Below, piece after piece: positions 10,684 through 20,098 of a stretch of DNA of 64,000 nt. The notes beneath the pieces were generated by a model. The model saw nothing but the letters and a program-made list of their open reading frames with translations. It made no database searches and was not told the DNA's origin. Origin of the DNA: Gammaproteobacteria bacterium (lineage in GTDB: Bacteria; Pseudomonadota; Gammaproteobacteria; Pseudomonadales; Pseudohongiellaceae); assembly GCA_018401885.1 (NCBI GenBank), contig JAGYKB010000001.1, positions 1 through 64,000 of the forward strand, read 5' to 3'. The position numbers and the translations under genes are program-made. How positions within the stretch are numbered: the stretch's first letter is position 1; every line of letters begins with the position of its first letter.

Positions 10684-11719
10684 GTGGCAGAAATTGTTAA
10701 GGTGGCGGTCGTCGGTGGTGGTAGCTTTGGCACGGTGATGGCGAATATCGCGGCAGGCAATGGCTTTCCGGTTAGTTTCTGGATGCGGAGCGATGCGCTA
10801 GCCGAAGCGATTAATCGTAATCATGTTAACGAGTCTTACCTGCCAGGTTATGCGCTAAACGAACGCGTCGTTGCCACGCATGATATGGCCGCGGCCGTCT
10901 ATGGTGCCCAGCTAATTTTCGTCGCGGTTCCACAGCAGCTCTTTAGGGCAGTCGTGTCGGAACTGGTGAAGTCTTCGGATCAGGGCGATGTTTGTTAGTA
11001 CGACGAAAGGGATAGAGGCGGGTACCTTTATGCTGATGAGTCAGATACTCGGTGAGCTCCTTTTAGAATCGCCAGTTGGTGTCTTAAGCGGCCAGAATTT
11101 GGCTAAAGAAATCGCCAACAACTAACAGGCGCACCATCATTATAGCGCCAATCTCGAGGTTCGAAGGCGGTGCTGACAGTGCTTAAGTCACGTTATTTCG
11201 AGTCTACACGAATGATGACATGTTCGGTGTTGAACTCGGCAGTTTTTTCAAGAATATTTATGCGATCGTTGCGGAATGGCTGCAGCTCTCGGTATGGGAC
11301 ATAATACGAACAGTATGCTTGTAACACGGGGTCTCACAGAAATGGCGCGATTCGGACGTTCTCTGGGCGCCGATCCGATGACCTTTTTGGGACTATCCGG
11401 AGTTGGAGACCTTGTTGTTACGTGTTCGTCTCCGTTGAGTCGCAACTATCGACTAGGCTATGCATTAGGTCGTGGGCAAAGCATGGCTAGTGCGTCTAAG
11501 GAGATTGGACAAGTAGTTGAAGGTGTGAATACCGTAAAATTGGTTAAAGAGCGCGCTGATGAACTTGGGATCTATATGCCCCTGGCTTCGGGTCTGTACG
11601 CTGCGCTATTCGAAGGCGCTGATTTGGATGCGATTATTTCGTCTTTAATGGCGGGTGAGCAGGCGCTTGACGTCGAATTCGCCGCGCAGGAAAACAAGCA
11701 AATCGGCTCAACTGTTTAA
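10684..11719 (+). pseudogene. gpsA: Glycerol-3-phosphate dehydrogenase [NAD(P)+], disrupted by frameshifts
   Basis: GpsA reduces dihydroxyacetone phosphate to sn-glycerol 3-phosphate for phospholipid synthesis. GTG 10684 opens with the Rossmann motif VAVVGGGSFGTVMAN, and the first frame runs to 10998. The family sequence then continues in other frames: [64 protein letters not shown] and KNIYAIV, and finally [14 protein letters not shown] through [16 protein letters not shown] to the stop at 11717-11719. I count at least six frame changes between about 10990 and 11276, while the parts on either side are clean. The overall span (1036 bases) matches an intact gene of ~340 codons. As with nuoH-J, error-rich sequence is the simpler reading. 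Confidence 0.88.
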
Positions 11720-11794
11720 GTTTATGAAGCGTCGAGGGAATAGAGGAAATGAGCGGCAAGTACTTTGCCTCTTATAGGATTCTGGAGAGAGACT

Positions 11795-12256
11795 ATGTCG
11801 GAACAGATCGAAGAACTGGTAGAAAACCTTAAACGCCCGTCGCTCTGGAGGCGCGTGTTCTTTACCTTAGGATTCGCACTGCTATTTAACATTATTCTAG
11901 TGCCCTTGGTGCTCCTAATGGTTCTGGTTCAGGTTGCTTTCGCTGTGTTCACGGGTGAGAAAAATAGCAATCTATCGGAATTAAGCGAAAAACTAGTCGC
12001 CTATATCGTCGAAGTGTTGTGTTTTCTCCTCTTCACGACAGAGCATAGACCGTTCCCGTTTAATGATTTCCCAGGTTCCGGTACTAGCGATGCGGGGTCC
12101 AATGACGACAAAGAAGCAGCGGGGGCTGAAACAGCAGCGCAGGCTGAAACCGCTGAGCACACCAGTCAGCTTGATGAATCCAAAGATCCTGATGTCGAGT
12201 TAGATCAGGATTCCCAGATGCCGCCACGCGGCCCAAGCGCTACGCCGCAGGGATAA
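11795..12256 (+). CDS. DUF4389 membrane protein
   Basis: This 153-residue protein matches the DUF4389 family of small inner-membrane proteins of unknown function. It has a charged N-terminus, a strongly hydrophobic segment at about residues 25-50 (LGFALLFNIILVPLVLLMVL), the family motif FFLLFTTEHRPFPF-like (here CFLLFTTEHRPFPFNDFP) around 75-92, and a long acidic, disordered tail rich in Ala, Glu and Asp. ATG 11795 follows GGAGAG by 5 bases; an upstream TTG at 11765 is not needed. The order gpsA-DUF4389-sixA is conserved in pseudomonads, which supports the family call but says little about function. Confidence 0.8.
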   Translation: MSEQIEELVENLKRPSLWRRVFFTLGFALLFNIILVPLVLLMVLVQVAFAVFTGEKNSNLSELSEKLVAYIVEVLCFLLFTTEHRPFPFNDFPGSGTSDAGSNDDKEAAGAETAAQAETAEHTSQLDESKDPDVELDQDSQMPPRGPSATPQG

Positions 12257-12262
12257 CGCTCG

Positions 12263-12757
12263 GTGCTTGTAGTTTTAGTGCGCCATGGCGATGCAGCTTT
12301 TAGCATGCCCGATGCTAAACGCGAGCTTTCAGCGCGCGGCCGAGAGGAGGTGCAGAGCGCGATAGCAACCCACTCGGCCTTTCGTTGCCGAAGTGCTGCG
12401 AGCGGTGACGAAGCAGCGGTGCGCTTTGTTGTGAGCCCGCTGCTTCGAGCTCAGCAAACAGCGGCCATACTGGCAGACGAGTTAAACATGAGTAGTTCTC
12501 AGCTCGAGCTGATAACAGACGATCGACTGGAGCCCGACCGCGACCCCAATGCCGTTTTCGCCTTAGTTGATCAGGCTCAGATGCAAGGCATCACCGAACT
12601 CTGGCTGGTCGGACATAATCCACTCTTGTCGACTCTTCTCAGCCTTTTCGCCGACGGCGAGCTAAATTCCCAGCCGCAGCTCGCTACCGCTGAGATTGTA
12701 GAGCTAGAGGTCGACTGGGTTGGGCTTGGGTGTGCTACTGTGGGGTATCGCGCATAG
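12263..12757 (+). CDS. sixA: Phosphohistidine phosphatase SixA
   Basis: SixA removes phosphate from histidine phosphotransfer domains; in E. coli it acts on ArcB and on the nitrogen phosphotransferase system. The 164-residue product begins MLVVLVRHGDA, the histidine-phosphatase RHG motif with the catalytic His at residue 8. It has SPLLRAQQTA in the middle and LVGHNPLL with the second catalytic His near residue 117. The start is GTG 12263, 6 bases after the stop of the DUF4389 gene, so the two are probably cotranscribed with gpsA. Length and motifs are normal for the short SixA subgroup. Confidence 0.9.
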   Translation: MLVVLVRHGDAAFSMPDAKRELSARGREEVQSAIATHSAFRCRSAASGDEAAVRFVVSPLLRAQQTAAILADELNMSSSQLELITDDRLEPDRDPNAVFALVDQAQMQGITELWLVGHNPLLSTLLSLFADGELNSQPQLATAEIVELEVDWVGLGCATVGYRA

Positions 12758-12784
12758 GTTTTCGAGACCTATCCTAAGGAGTCA

Positions 12785-13771
12785 ATGATGCAGTTTTCTA
12801 GGTTAAAGGCGGCTAGTCATTCAGTTTGCTCGGTGCTGGGCCTACTGGGATTTGCTTTCGCCCCGAATTTTGGAAACGCGCAAGGTGCGAGTGAGCAGTT
12901 TGCGGAGAATGACCACCCCTTAATTGCTCGATTTCCAGACTCGGAGATCGTCGAATATGAGGTATCAGATGAGTTAAATCATCAGTTCGTTTTAGGTACA
13001 TTGCAGCGGACCCGGGGCGAAGTGGTGCCAGAGGCATCTGAGCGGCTTAAGGGGAGGGTCACACGCATCGTCTACGCAATCCCGTCCGATTATCAAGTAA
13101 GCGATGTGCGAGAGTTTTTCTCTCAGCAGTTACGCGAGCGTGGCGACGAGGTTCTTTACTCGTGCGAGGGTCGATCGTGCGGGAGCAGTAACTATTGGGC
13201 AAATGATATTTTCAAGCGCCGGATTCTCTACGGTCCCGAACGCAACCAGTTCTATCTTGCAGCACGAAGCAATACAGCGCTCATGGAGGATCCATTTCTT
13301 GCACTCTACCTGATCACTCGCGCTAATAGACGTCTTTATGCCTACGTGGAAATTGTCGAGCAGGAAACTGCAATCGTGCCGCAAGCACTCGTGAACGAAG
13401 GCGTGCTCGCGTCCTCGTTGATTGAGTCGGGTAGCGTTATTCTTCCGGTCGTCGAATTCGACTCGGGCGAGGGAGACAACGAACGGTTGGTTGACCCAGA
13501 GGCTCTCGATTATTTGGTGAGACTCCTTCAACGGGAAACCGACATGCGCGTCTATATTGTGAGTCACCTGAGTCAGCCCGAGCGAGCGCTGGAGGCACTG
13601 CTCGAGCAATCTGAGAATCGGGCTCAGCTTATTCGAGAACTCCTGATCGAGAAGGGCATCGATGGCTCTAGGGTGACGGCCGCAGGTGTCGGCCCGCTAG
13701 CTCCCTCCTGTGCGTTAAGCGACTGCAGCGATCGCATCGAGTTGGTAGTTATGCAAATTGACCGTCTTTAG
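12785..13771 (+). CDS. DUF4892 protein with OmpA-like C-terminus
   Basis: The 328-residue protein has an apparent signal peptide (hydrophobic core at residues 15-28, likely cleavage near NAQ-GAS at ~33), so it should act in the periplasm or outer membrane. The middle part, from HPLIARFPDSEIV to about 190, resembles DUF4892. The last ~120 residues (from SGSVILPVVEFDSGEG through LIEKGIDGSRVTAAGVGP) look like an OmpA-type peptidoglycan-binding domain. A paired cysteine motif CEGRSCGSS sits at ~120-128. The start follows AAGGAG by 3-4 bases with tandem ATGs at 12785 and 12788. It lies 27 bases after sixA and is convergent with folE. No precise function is known to me. Confidence 0.75.
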   Translation: MMQFSRLKAASHSVCSVLGLLGFAFAPNFGNAQGASEQFAENDHPLIARFPDSEIVEYEVSDELNHQFVLGTLQRTRGEVVPEASERLKGRVTRIVYAIPSDYQVSDVREFFSQQLRERGDEVLYSCEGRSCGSSNYWANDIFKRRILYGPERNQFYLAARSNTALMEDPFLALYLITRANRRLYAYVEIVEQETAIVPQALVNEGVLASSLIESGSVILPVVEFDSGEGDNERLVDPEALDYLVRLLQRETDMRVYIVSHLSQPERALEALLEQSENRAQLIRELLIEKGIDGSRVTAAGVGPLAPSCALSDCSDRIELVVMQIDRL

Positions 13772-13807
13772 TGACGGTAGGTAAGAGTTAATGAGCTAGT
13801 AAGGCCG

Positions 13808-14440
13808 CTAACGACCAATAAGTGATAGGAACTCGGCGCGGGTTGTCTGGCTATTTCTAAATGCGCCTAGCATACAAGACGTCGTCATCGTAGAGTTTTG
13901 CTTCTCAACGCCGCGCATCATCATGCACATATGTTTCGCCTCGATGATTACAGCCGCGCCCGCCGCACCGGTTTTTTCCACTATACAGGTCGCGATTTCA
14001 TTGGTGAGATTTTCCTGAATCTGAAGTCTTCGTGCGAACACGTCGACAACGCGCGCGATCTTGGACAACCCAATTACTTTTCCCTTTGGTAGATACGCGA
14101 CGTGACACTTACCTATAAATGGGAGCATATGGTGCTCGCACATGGAATAGAGCTCAATGTCTTTCACGATAACCATTTCGTCGTTGTCTGACTCAAACAG
14201 CGCCCCGTTGATCACCTCATCGATATCCATACGATAGCCCTGCGTGAGGAAATGCAGTGCTTTGGCTGCGCGTAGTGGCGTGTCCTTGAGTCCATCTCGC
14301 TCAGGCGCCTCGCCGACTCCTTTAAGTAGCGTCAGGTAGGCATCCTGCATCGATATAATGGCTGCGGCCGATTCGTTATGGTTTTTGCTTTGCGCGCTCA
14401 CTTCGAGGCTCCCTTCAGTTTTACTACGTGTTGTTGCCAC
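13808..14440 (-). CDS. folE: GTP cyclohydrolase I
   Basis: FolE converts GTP to 7,8-dihydroneopterin triphosphate, the first step toward folate. The 210-residue product has the zinc and active-site motif [18 protein letters not shown] (Cys101, His103, His104), then [27 protein letters not shown] and near the end [14 protein letters not shown], which supplies the third zinc ligand. The length is usual for the bacterial decamer-forming enzyme apart from an N-terminal extension of about 25 polar residues. It stands alone on the minus strand, convergent with the DUF4892 gene and divergent from prmB, with a 205-base divergent region upstream. Confidence 0.95.
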   Translation of the reverse strand: MATTRSKTEGSLEVSAQSKNHNESAAAIISMQDAYLTLLKGVGEAPERDGLKDTPLRAAKALHFLTQGYRMDIDEVINGALFESDNDEMVIVKDIELYSMCEHHMLPFIGKCHVAYLPKGKVIGLSKIARVVDVFARRLQIQENLTNEIATCIVEKTGAAGAAVIIEAKHMCMMMRGVEKQNSTMTTSCMLGAFRNSQTTRAEFLSLIGR

Positions 14441-14645
14441 GTAGATTGGTCATGTGCAGCTAGTTTACCCGTTTTCTCGTGTAAAACCCGTCTTTGATTT
14501 TTCGAGCGCTACCCTACGCCAAGCGCCGTGCTGGGTAAAGTGCTTCCGAGTTAGCTACTTTCGGTACTGTGACGACAATCGAGCGACAAATCAGCATAAT
14601 AGCGCGGTCTCAACGCTGGGTTGATTTGCGAACGAACAGGAATAA

Positions 14646-15527
14646 ATGATGATTACGGTAGCGCAATACGTCGAGAAGACGAGTGCGGTTTTCGATGAGG
14701 CCGAGCTATTCTACGGTCATGGGACCGATAATGGGTATGACGAAGCGGTTTACCTTGTCTTTGCGTCGCTCAATATCCCATTCGACGATCCTACTGCATA
14801 CACGCGTGAAATTTCACCGCGGGACCGCGAGTTGTTGGACTCCCGCGTTGAAGAGAGAATAAGTAAACGAACGCCTGTTGCGTATTTGGTCGGTCAAGCG
14901 TGGTTTGGCGGATTGCGGTTTATCGCCGATGCACGCGCGCTTATTCCACGTTCACCGCTCGCCGAGTTTATCTCCGGGGGGTGCGCGCCTTTCGTGACTG
15001 CGCCTCCAGCGCGTATTCTCGACCTTTGCTGTGGCGGGGGCTGCATTGGGCTATTCGCCGCTCATCAATTTCCCGAAGCGAAGGTTGATCTTGCGGACCT
15101 TTCTGACGACGCCCTCGCTCTAGCGCAGGAGAATGTCGCCTTGCATAATGCAGCGGCTAGGGTGACTACACTGCAATCGGATTTATTTGAGGCGCTCGAC
15201 GGTTGCTATGACCTCATACTAAGCAATCCCCCTTATGTGCCGTTAGACGAGGTATTGGACTTGCCGACGGAATACTGCCACGAGCCGGCACTGGGTCTTG
15301 TTAGTGAGGATGACGGACTCGCGATCCCGCTCAAAATCCTCCGCGAAGCGCCCGGTTATTTGACTGAGGATGGGGTGCTGGTCATGGAGGTTGGTTATAG
15401 CCATGAGCAGCTTAGTCAGCGACTTATCGAGGTGCCACTGCTTTGGCTTGAGTTTGCTAACGGAGGTGAGGGCGTTTTTGCGATAACAAGAGATGAGCTG
15501 CTTCGCTACAGAGAGCAATTTAAGTAG
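14646..15527 (+). CDS. prmB: Ribosomal protein uL3 N5-glutamine methyltransferase
   Basis: PrmB methylates a glutamine of ribosomal protein L3 (uL3) using S-adenosylmethionine. The 293-residue product has an N-terminal helical domain with RTPVAYLVGQAWFGG, the SAM-binding motif ILDLCCGGGCIGLFAA at about residue 120, and the catalytic DLILSNPPYVP at about 190. The motif spacing fits PrmB better than PrmC, and the neighbour aroC is the usual partner of prmB in gammaproteobacteria. There are tandem ATGs at the start (14646, 14649) after an AGGAAT. About 160 bases separate it from aroC. Confidence 0.9.
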   Translation: MMITVAQYVEKTSAVFDEAELFYGHGTDNGYDEAVYLVFASLNIPFDDPTAYTREISPRDRELLDSRVEERISKRTPVAYLVGQAWFGGLRFIADARALIPRSPLAEFISGGCAPFVTAPPARILDLCCGGGCIGLFAAHQFPEAKVDLADLSDDALALAQENVALHNAAARVTTLQSDLFEALDGCYDLILSNPPYVPLDEVLDLPTEYCHEPALGLVSEDDGLAIPLKILREAPGYLTEDGVLVMEVGYSHEQLSQRLIEVPLLWLEFANGGEGVFAITRDELLRYREQFK

Positions 15528-15688
15528 TGTATACTTAAGGGCTTTTATTATCAGTCAGGTTTTTTATTTCTCCGAGTTTATCGATTAGTAACAGTGGGTT
15601 GGAGAATCGGCTGTGCCATTGACGCAGGCCAAGAGAATTGGTAACTGCCTTTGTTCGTTAGTAACGATTAACAGAGATACGCAAAACA

Positions 15689-16780
15689 ATGTCCGGAAAT
15701 ACTTTTGGCAAACTCTTCACGGTCACCAGCTTCGGTGAAAGCCACGGTCCTGCGCTCGGCTGCGTGATAGACGGTTGCCCGCCGGGGCTAGAATTGAGTA
15801 GCTCCGATCTTCAGCATGACCTCGATCGACGTAAACCCGGGCAATCGAGGTATACGACACAGCGACGCGAGGACGATGAAGTGCAGATACTGTCGGGCGT
15901 ATTCGAAGGTAAGACAACGGGTACTCCGATTGGCTTGCTAATCCACAATACGGATCAGCGCTCCAAAGATTACGGGAAAATCAAAGATCAGTTCAGGCCT
16001 GCGCACGCCGATTACACCTATCAGGTGAAATACGGTACTCGCGACTATCGAGGCGGAGGCCGCTCCTCTGCGCGCGAAACGGCGATGCGCGTGGCAGCTG
16101 GGGCAGTGGCTAAGAAGTTTTTAGCTAAAGAGTGCGGCATCGAGGTTTACGGTTATTTGAGCGAGCTGGGCCCGATTAAAATCGACTCGGTAGATCGCGC
16201 AGAAATCGAGCGCAACCCTTTCTTTTGTCCAGATGCAGGCAAAGTTGAAGAAATGGAAGCCTACATGGCTGCGCTTAGTAAAGAGGGCAATTCCATCGGT
16301 GCGCGTATCGACGTTTGCGCAACGAATGTACCTGCTGGGCTAGGTGAGCCTGTATTCGATCGTTTAGACGCCGATTTAGCGCACGCGCTTATGGGCATCA
16401 ACGCAGTGAAGGGGGTCGAAATCGGTGCAGGTTTCTCGTCGATTGCTCAGAAGGGTAGCGAGCATAGAGACGAAATAACGCCAACGGGTTTTTTAAGCAA
16501 TAACGCAGGCGGTGTGCTTGGTGGCATATCGAGCGGCCAAGATATTCGAGCTAGCATCGCACTGAAGCCGACTTCTAGCATCCGGCTGCCTGGGCGGTCT
16601 ATTGATGTTAACGGTAATCCCGCGGAAGTCATTACCACGGGGCGTCATGATCCCTGTGTCGGGATTAGAGCGACGCCGATCGCGGAGGCGATGATGGCGC
16701 TAGTGCTAATTGATCACTTGCTGCGTGATCGAGGGCAAATGGGCGTCAAGCGCCACAAAGGAATTAATTTAATCGATTAA
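15689..16780 (+). CDS. aroC: Chorismate synthase
   Basis: AroC makes chorismate from 5-enolpyruvylshikimate 3-phosphate using reduced FMN, the last step of the shikimate pathway. The 363-residue product has the family signatures [19 protein letters not shown] near the N-terminus, [13 protein letters not shown] in the middle, and [20 protein letters not shown] plus [18 protein letters not shown] in the C-terminal half, all with the expected Arg, His and Asp residues. The length is normal. The chorismate made feeds trp and folate synthesis, whose genes lie further along this window. Confidence 0.97.
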   Translation: MSGNTFGKLFTVTSFGESHGPALGCVIDGCPPGLELSSSDLQHDLDRRKPGQSRYTTQRREDDEVQILSGVFEGKTTGTPIGLLIHNTDQRSKDYGKIKDQFRPAHADYTYQVKYGTRDYRGGGRSSARETAMRVAAGAVAKKFLAKECGIEVYGYLSELGPIKIDSVDRAEIERNPFFCPDAGKVEEMEAYMAALSKEGNSIGARIDVCATNVPAGLGEPVFDRLDADLAHALMGINAVKGVEIGAGFSSIAQKGSEHRDEITPTGFLSNNAGGVLGGISSGQDIRASIALKPTSSIRLPGRSIDVNGNPAEVITTGRHDPCVGIRATPIAEAMMALVLIDHLLRDRGQMGVKRHKGINLID

Positions 16781-16838
16781 TCATAGGGTTATGTCGATAA
16801 GCGAACAAAATAGATACGGTAATTGGCGGGACGAGACT

Positions 16839-18257
16839 ATGAGCAGTAAGACGTTGTACGACAAAATTTGGGACGCGCACTTGGTTACGCAGCGCGACGA
16901 TGGCACCGCATTGATTTACATTGATCGCCACCTGATTCACGAAGTGACCTCGCCTCAAGCCTTTGAGGGCCTCCGATTAGCGGGGCGTAAGCCGTGGCGC
17001 GCGGATGCGAATTTCGCGACCCCCGATCACAATATCCCTACGACTGCAGCTGAGCGCCGCGCCGGTATCGACGGTATTCTTGATCCTATTTCGAAGATTC
17101 AGGTGACGACGCTCGGCGACAACTGTAACGAGTTCGGCATTCTTGAAATGAATATGAATGATATTCGGCAAGGTATCGTCCATGTAGTAGGCCCAGAGCA
17201 AGGCGCGACCCTGCCCGGCATGACGATTGTCTGCGGTGATTCGCATACCTCGACTCACGGCGCACTTGGAGCCCTTGCGCACGGCATTGGCACCTCTGAG
17301 GTTGAGCATGTGTTGGCGACTCAGTGCTTGATGGCGAAAAAAGCCAAGAATATGCTCGTGCGTGTGGATGGCGAGCTGCCTGATGGCGTAACGGCAAAAG
17401 ACATCGTTCTGGCGATCATCGGCAAAATAGGCACGGCAGGCGGAACCGGCTATACCATCGAGTTTGGTGGCGATGCCATTATGGCGCTCAGTATTGAAGG
17501 TCGTATGACTGTCTGCAACATGGCTATCGAAGCTGGCGCCCGCGCTGGTTTGATTGCGGTGGATCAATCTACGATCGACTACATCAAAGGCCGACCATTC
17601 GCCCCCAAGGGCGAGCTATGGGATCAGGCGGTTGAAGCCTGGCTTGGGTTACACAGCGATAAAGAGGCGTTGTTCGATAAGGTGGTTGAGCTGAGCGCAG
17701 CGGAAATCGAGCCTCAAGTTACTTGGGGTACCTCACCAGAAATGGTGGTTTCGGTTAATGGTTCGATACCCGACCCGGCGCAGGAACAAGATCCCTCTCG
17801 CCGAGAGAGTATTTTGCAAGCACTTAAGTATATGGGCCTCAAAGGCGGTAGTGCGATTAAAGAAATTAAACTCGACACGATCTTTATCGGCTCGTGCACC
17901 AATTCGCGCATCGAGGATTTGCGCGCAGCGGCGAAAGTAGTCGAGGGAAAGAAAGTCGCAGAGACGATAGAGCTTGCGATGGTTGTGCCGGGCTCAGGTC
18001 TGGTGAAGAAGCAGGCTGAGGAAGAGGGACTCGATAAGATATTTATCGACGCGGGACTCGAGTGGCGCGAGCCTGGATGCTCCATGTGTTTGGCCATGAA
18101 TGCCGATCAACTAGGCAATGGCAAACACTGCGCCTCCACCTCCAATCGCAATTTCGAAGGGAGGCAAGGATTTGGTGGGCGGACTCATTTGGTGAGCCCG
18201 GCCATGGCAGCCGCTGCTGCGATCCACGGACATTTCGTCGATGTGCGCGAACTATAG
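16839..18257 (+). CDS. leuC: 3-isopropylmalate dehydratase large subunit
   Basis: LeuC with LeuD forms isopropylmalate isomerase, which converts 2- to 3-isopropylmalate in leucine synthesis. The 472-residue product starts [16 protein letters not shown], as in the family; an upstream ATG at 16791 would add 16 unsupported residues. Aconitase-type [4Fe-4S] ligands are present in [12 protein letters not shown] and in [31 protein letters not shown] and [11 protein letters not shown] are also seen. leuD starts 18 bases after the stop. No leuA or leuB is visible nearby. Confidence 0.96.
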   Translation: MSSKTLYDKIWDAHLVTQRDDGTALIYIDRHLIHEVTSPQAFEGLRLAGRKPWRADANFATPDHNIPTTAAERRAGIDGILDPISKIQVTTLGDNCNEFGILEMNMNDIRQGIVHVVGPEQGATLPGMTIVCGDSHTSTHGALGALAHGIGTSEVEHVLATQCLMAKKAKNMLVRVDGELPDGVTAKDIVLAIIGKIGTAGGTGYTIEFGGDAIMALSIEGRMTVCNMAIEAGARAGLIAVDQSTIDYIKGRPFAPKGELWDQAVEAWLGLHSDKEALFDKVVELSAAEIEPQVTWGTSPEMVVSVNGSIPDPAQEQDPSRRESILQALKYMGLKGGSAIKEIKLDTIFIGSCTNSRIEDLRAAAKVVEGKKVAETIELAMVVPGSGLVKKQAEEEGLDKIFIDAGLEWREPGCSMCLAMNADQLGNGKHCASTSNRNFEGRQGFGGRTHLVSPAMAAAAAIHGHFVDVREL

Positions 18258-18275
18258 ATTTTAAGGAACCAGACA

Positions 18276-18923
18276 ATGAAAAAATTCAGTACTGAGAAGG
18301 GAGTCGTTCTCCCGCTCAATCGTGCCAATGTCGACACAGATTTTATTATTCCTAAACAATTTCTTAAATCGATTAAACGCACAGGATTCGGCCCCAATCT
18401 ATTCGACGAACATCGTTACCTTGATAAAGGCGAGCCCGATGCAGATAACAGTGCGCGCCCTCTGAATAAAGAATTTGTGATGAATCAGCCTCGTTATGCT
18501 GGTGCGAGCGTGCTGCTCGCTCGAGAAAACTTTGGCTGTGGATCTAGTCGTGAACACGCTCCCTGGGCGCTAGACGACTATGGATTTAGAGCGATCCTCG
18601 CTCCCAGCTTTGCCGACATATTTTTTAACAACTGTTTTAAAAATGGACTGCTACCTATTGTTCTCAATAAGGCTGTTATTGATGACCTATTTGTTGAGGT
18701 CGAGGCGACTGAGGGTTATCAGCTCGAAATCGATCTCGATGCCCAGGTAGTACGCAAGCCAACCGGCGAAGAAATCCCTTTCGAAGTGGACCAATTCCGT
18801 AAGCATTGTCTACTCAATGGGCTCGATGATATCGGGCTGACACTGGAGGACTCGGCAGCAATTACTGCCTTTGAAACGACGTGGCGGACCAAGTCGCCCT
18901 GGTATTTCACTCTGTCGAATTGA
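18276..18923 (+). CDS. leuD: 3-isopropylmalate dehydratase small subunit
   Basis: LeuD is the small swivelling subunit of isopropylmalate isomerase and helps set substrate specificity. The 215-residue product begins with a beta-rich segment [20 protein letters not shown] and has the conserved loop [15 protein letters not shown] and [17 protein letters not shown]. The length is normal. An AAGGAA lies about 8 bases before ATG 18276, and the close spacing to leuC indicates one transcript. In pseudomonads leuB usually follows; here asd comes next after 77 bases. Confidence 0.96.
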   Translation: MKKFSTEKGVVLPLNRANVDTDFIIPKQFLKSIKRTGFGPNLFDEHRYLDKGEPDADNSARPLNKEFVMNQPRYAGASVLLARENFGCGSSREHAPWALDDYGFRAILAPSFADIFFNNCFKNGLLPIVLNKAVIDDLFVEVEATEGYQLEIDLDAQVVRKPTGEEIPFEVDQFRKHCLLNGLDDIGLTLEDSAAITAFETTWRTKSPWYFTLSN

Positions 18924-19000
18924 GTCTGAGCGCGCAACTTTTGCGAGCATCGAGGGTCAGTTGATATCCACACGTGGTTCGTTTTTAGTGAGTAATTGTA

Positions 19001-20023
19001 ATGAATAAGAATGTAAACGTAGCAATCGTCGGCGCGACTGGCGCAGTCGGCGAGGCGCTTATTGAAATATTGGAACAGCGCAATTTCCCTGTTGGAGAGC
19101 TCTTTCTGCTTGCAAGTGAGCGATCTGCGGGCACGACCTTGATGTTCAAAAATAAGCCAATCATGGTCACAGACTTAGCCGAGTTCGATTTTTCAAAAGC
19201 GCAAATAGGATTGTTCTCTGCAGGTGGCAGCATCTCTGAGGTTTACGCGCCAAAGGCCGCTGCTGCGGGCTGTGTAGTTGTCGATAACACGTCACATTTT
19301 CGTTATGACGATGACATCCCACTGGTTGTTCCTGAGGTTAATCCAGAGGCAATAGCGAGCTACACAACACGAAATATTATTGCAAATCCTAATTGTTCGA
19401 CAATTCAGATGCTAGTGGCGCTAAAACCCATTCATGACGCGGTCGGAATCAAGCGCATTAGCGTGGCGACTTATCAGGCCGTATCGGGCACCGGCAAGCC
19501 AGCTATTGAGGAACTTGCGAAACAAACCGCTGAACTGCTCAACGGGCGGGAGGCGACAGCTGAGGTTTACCCCCAGCAGATTGCCTTTAATGTCTTGCCA
19601 CAAATTGATGTTTTCCTTGACAACGGCTACACCAAAGAAGAAATGAAGATGGTGTGGGAGACGCAAAAAATCTTTGGAGACAAGTCGATCGCTGTCAGTG
19701 CTACTTGTGTCCGAGTGCCGGTTTTTTATGGGCACTCGGAGGCAGTGCAAATCGAGACTCATGCAGAGATCTCAGAGGAGAGGGTGCGAGAGCTGCTTGC
19801 CAAAGCGGAGGGCGTAAAGGTGATCGATGAGCGTGTCGATGGAGGCTATCCGACCGCCGTTAAGCACGCATCCGGTGAGGACCCTGTGTTTGTTGGCCGC
19901 ATTCGCAAAGACATTTCGATGGCCAATGGCATGAATTTTTGGATAGTTTCGGACAATGTGAGGAAGGGCGCGGCGTTGAACTCGGTGCAAATAGCCGAAG
20001 AACTTCTGAAGACCTATCTCTAA
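19001..20023 (+). CDS. asd: Aspartate-semialdehyde dehydrogenase
   Basis: Asd reduces aspartyl phosphate to aspartate semialdehyde, the branch point for lysine, threonine, methionine and diaminopimelate. The 340-residue product has the NADP-binding motif VAIVGATGAVGEAL at its N-terminus, the catalytic cysteine C132 in NPNCSTIQM, and the motif QAVSGTGKPAIEEL. Sequence and length fit the shorter subgroup found beside fimV in pseudomonads rather than the ~370-residue E. coli form. A hairpin lies just after the stop and before fimV. Confidence 0.95.
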   Translation: MNKNVNVAIVGATGAVGEALIEILEQRNFPVGELFLLASERSAGTTLMFKNKPIMVTDLAEFDFSKAQIGLFSAGGSISEVYAPKAAAAGCVVVDNTSHFRYDDDIPLVVPEVNPEAIASYTTRNIIANPNCSTIQMLVALKPIHDAVGIKRISVATYQAVSGTGKPAIEELAKQTAELLNGREATAEVYPQQIAFNVLPQIDVFLDNGYTKEEMKMVWETQKIFGDKSIAVSATCVRVPVFYGHSEAVQIETHAEISEERVRELLAKAEGVKVIDERVDGGYPTAVKHASGEDPVFVGRIRKDISMANGMNFWIVSDNVRKGAALNSVQIAEELLKTYL

Positions 20024-20031
20024 AGGCCCTG

Positions 20032-20056
20032 CCACAGACGTGTGTTGAGTCTGTGG
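20032..20056 (+). other. Hairpin between asd and fimV
   Basis: CCACAGAC (20032-20039) and GTCTGTGG (20049-20056) form a perfect 8-base stem with a 9-base loop just after the asd stop. No U-run follows, so it does not look like a standard intrinsic terminator; it could protect the 3' end of the asd message or reduce read-through into fimV. The role is inferred only from position. Confidence 0.4.
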
Positions 20057-20098
20057 TAGCAACACATAACCCAAATGCAGACTGAGAGAGATAGCGAT

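Noticed and set aside
16977-17567. 196-codon open frame on the minus strand opposite leuC
   Set aside because: It lies wholly inside a clearly conserved leuC, and its product is rich in His, Arg and Cys as expected for an antisense shadow.
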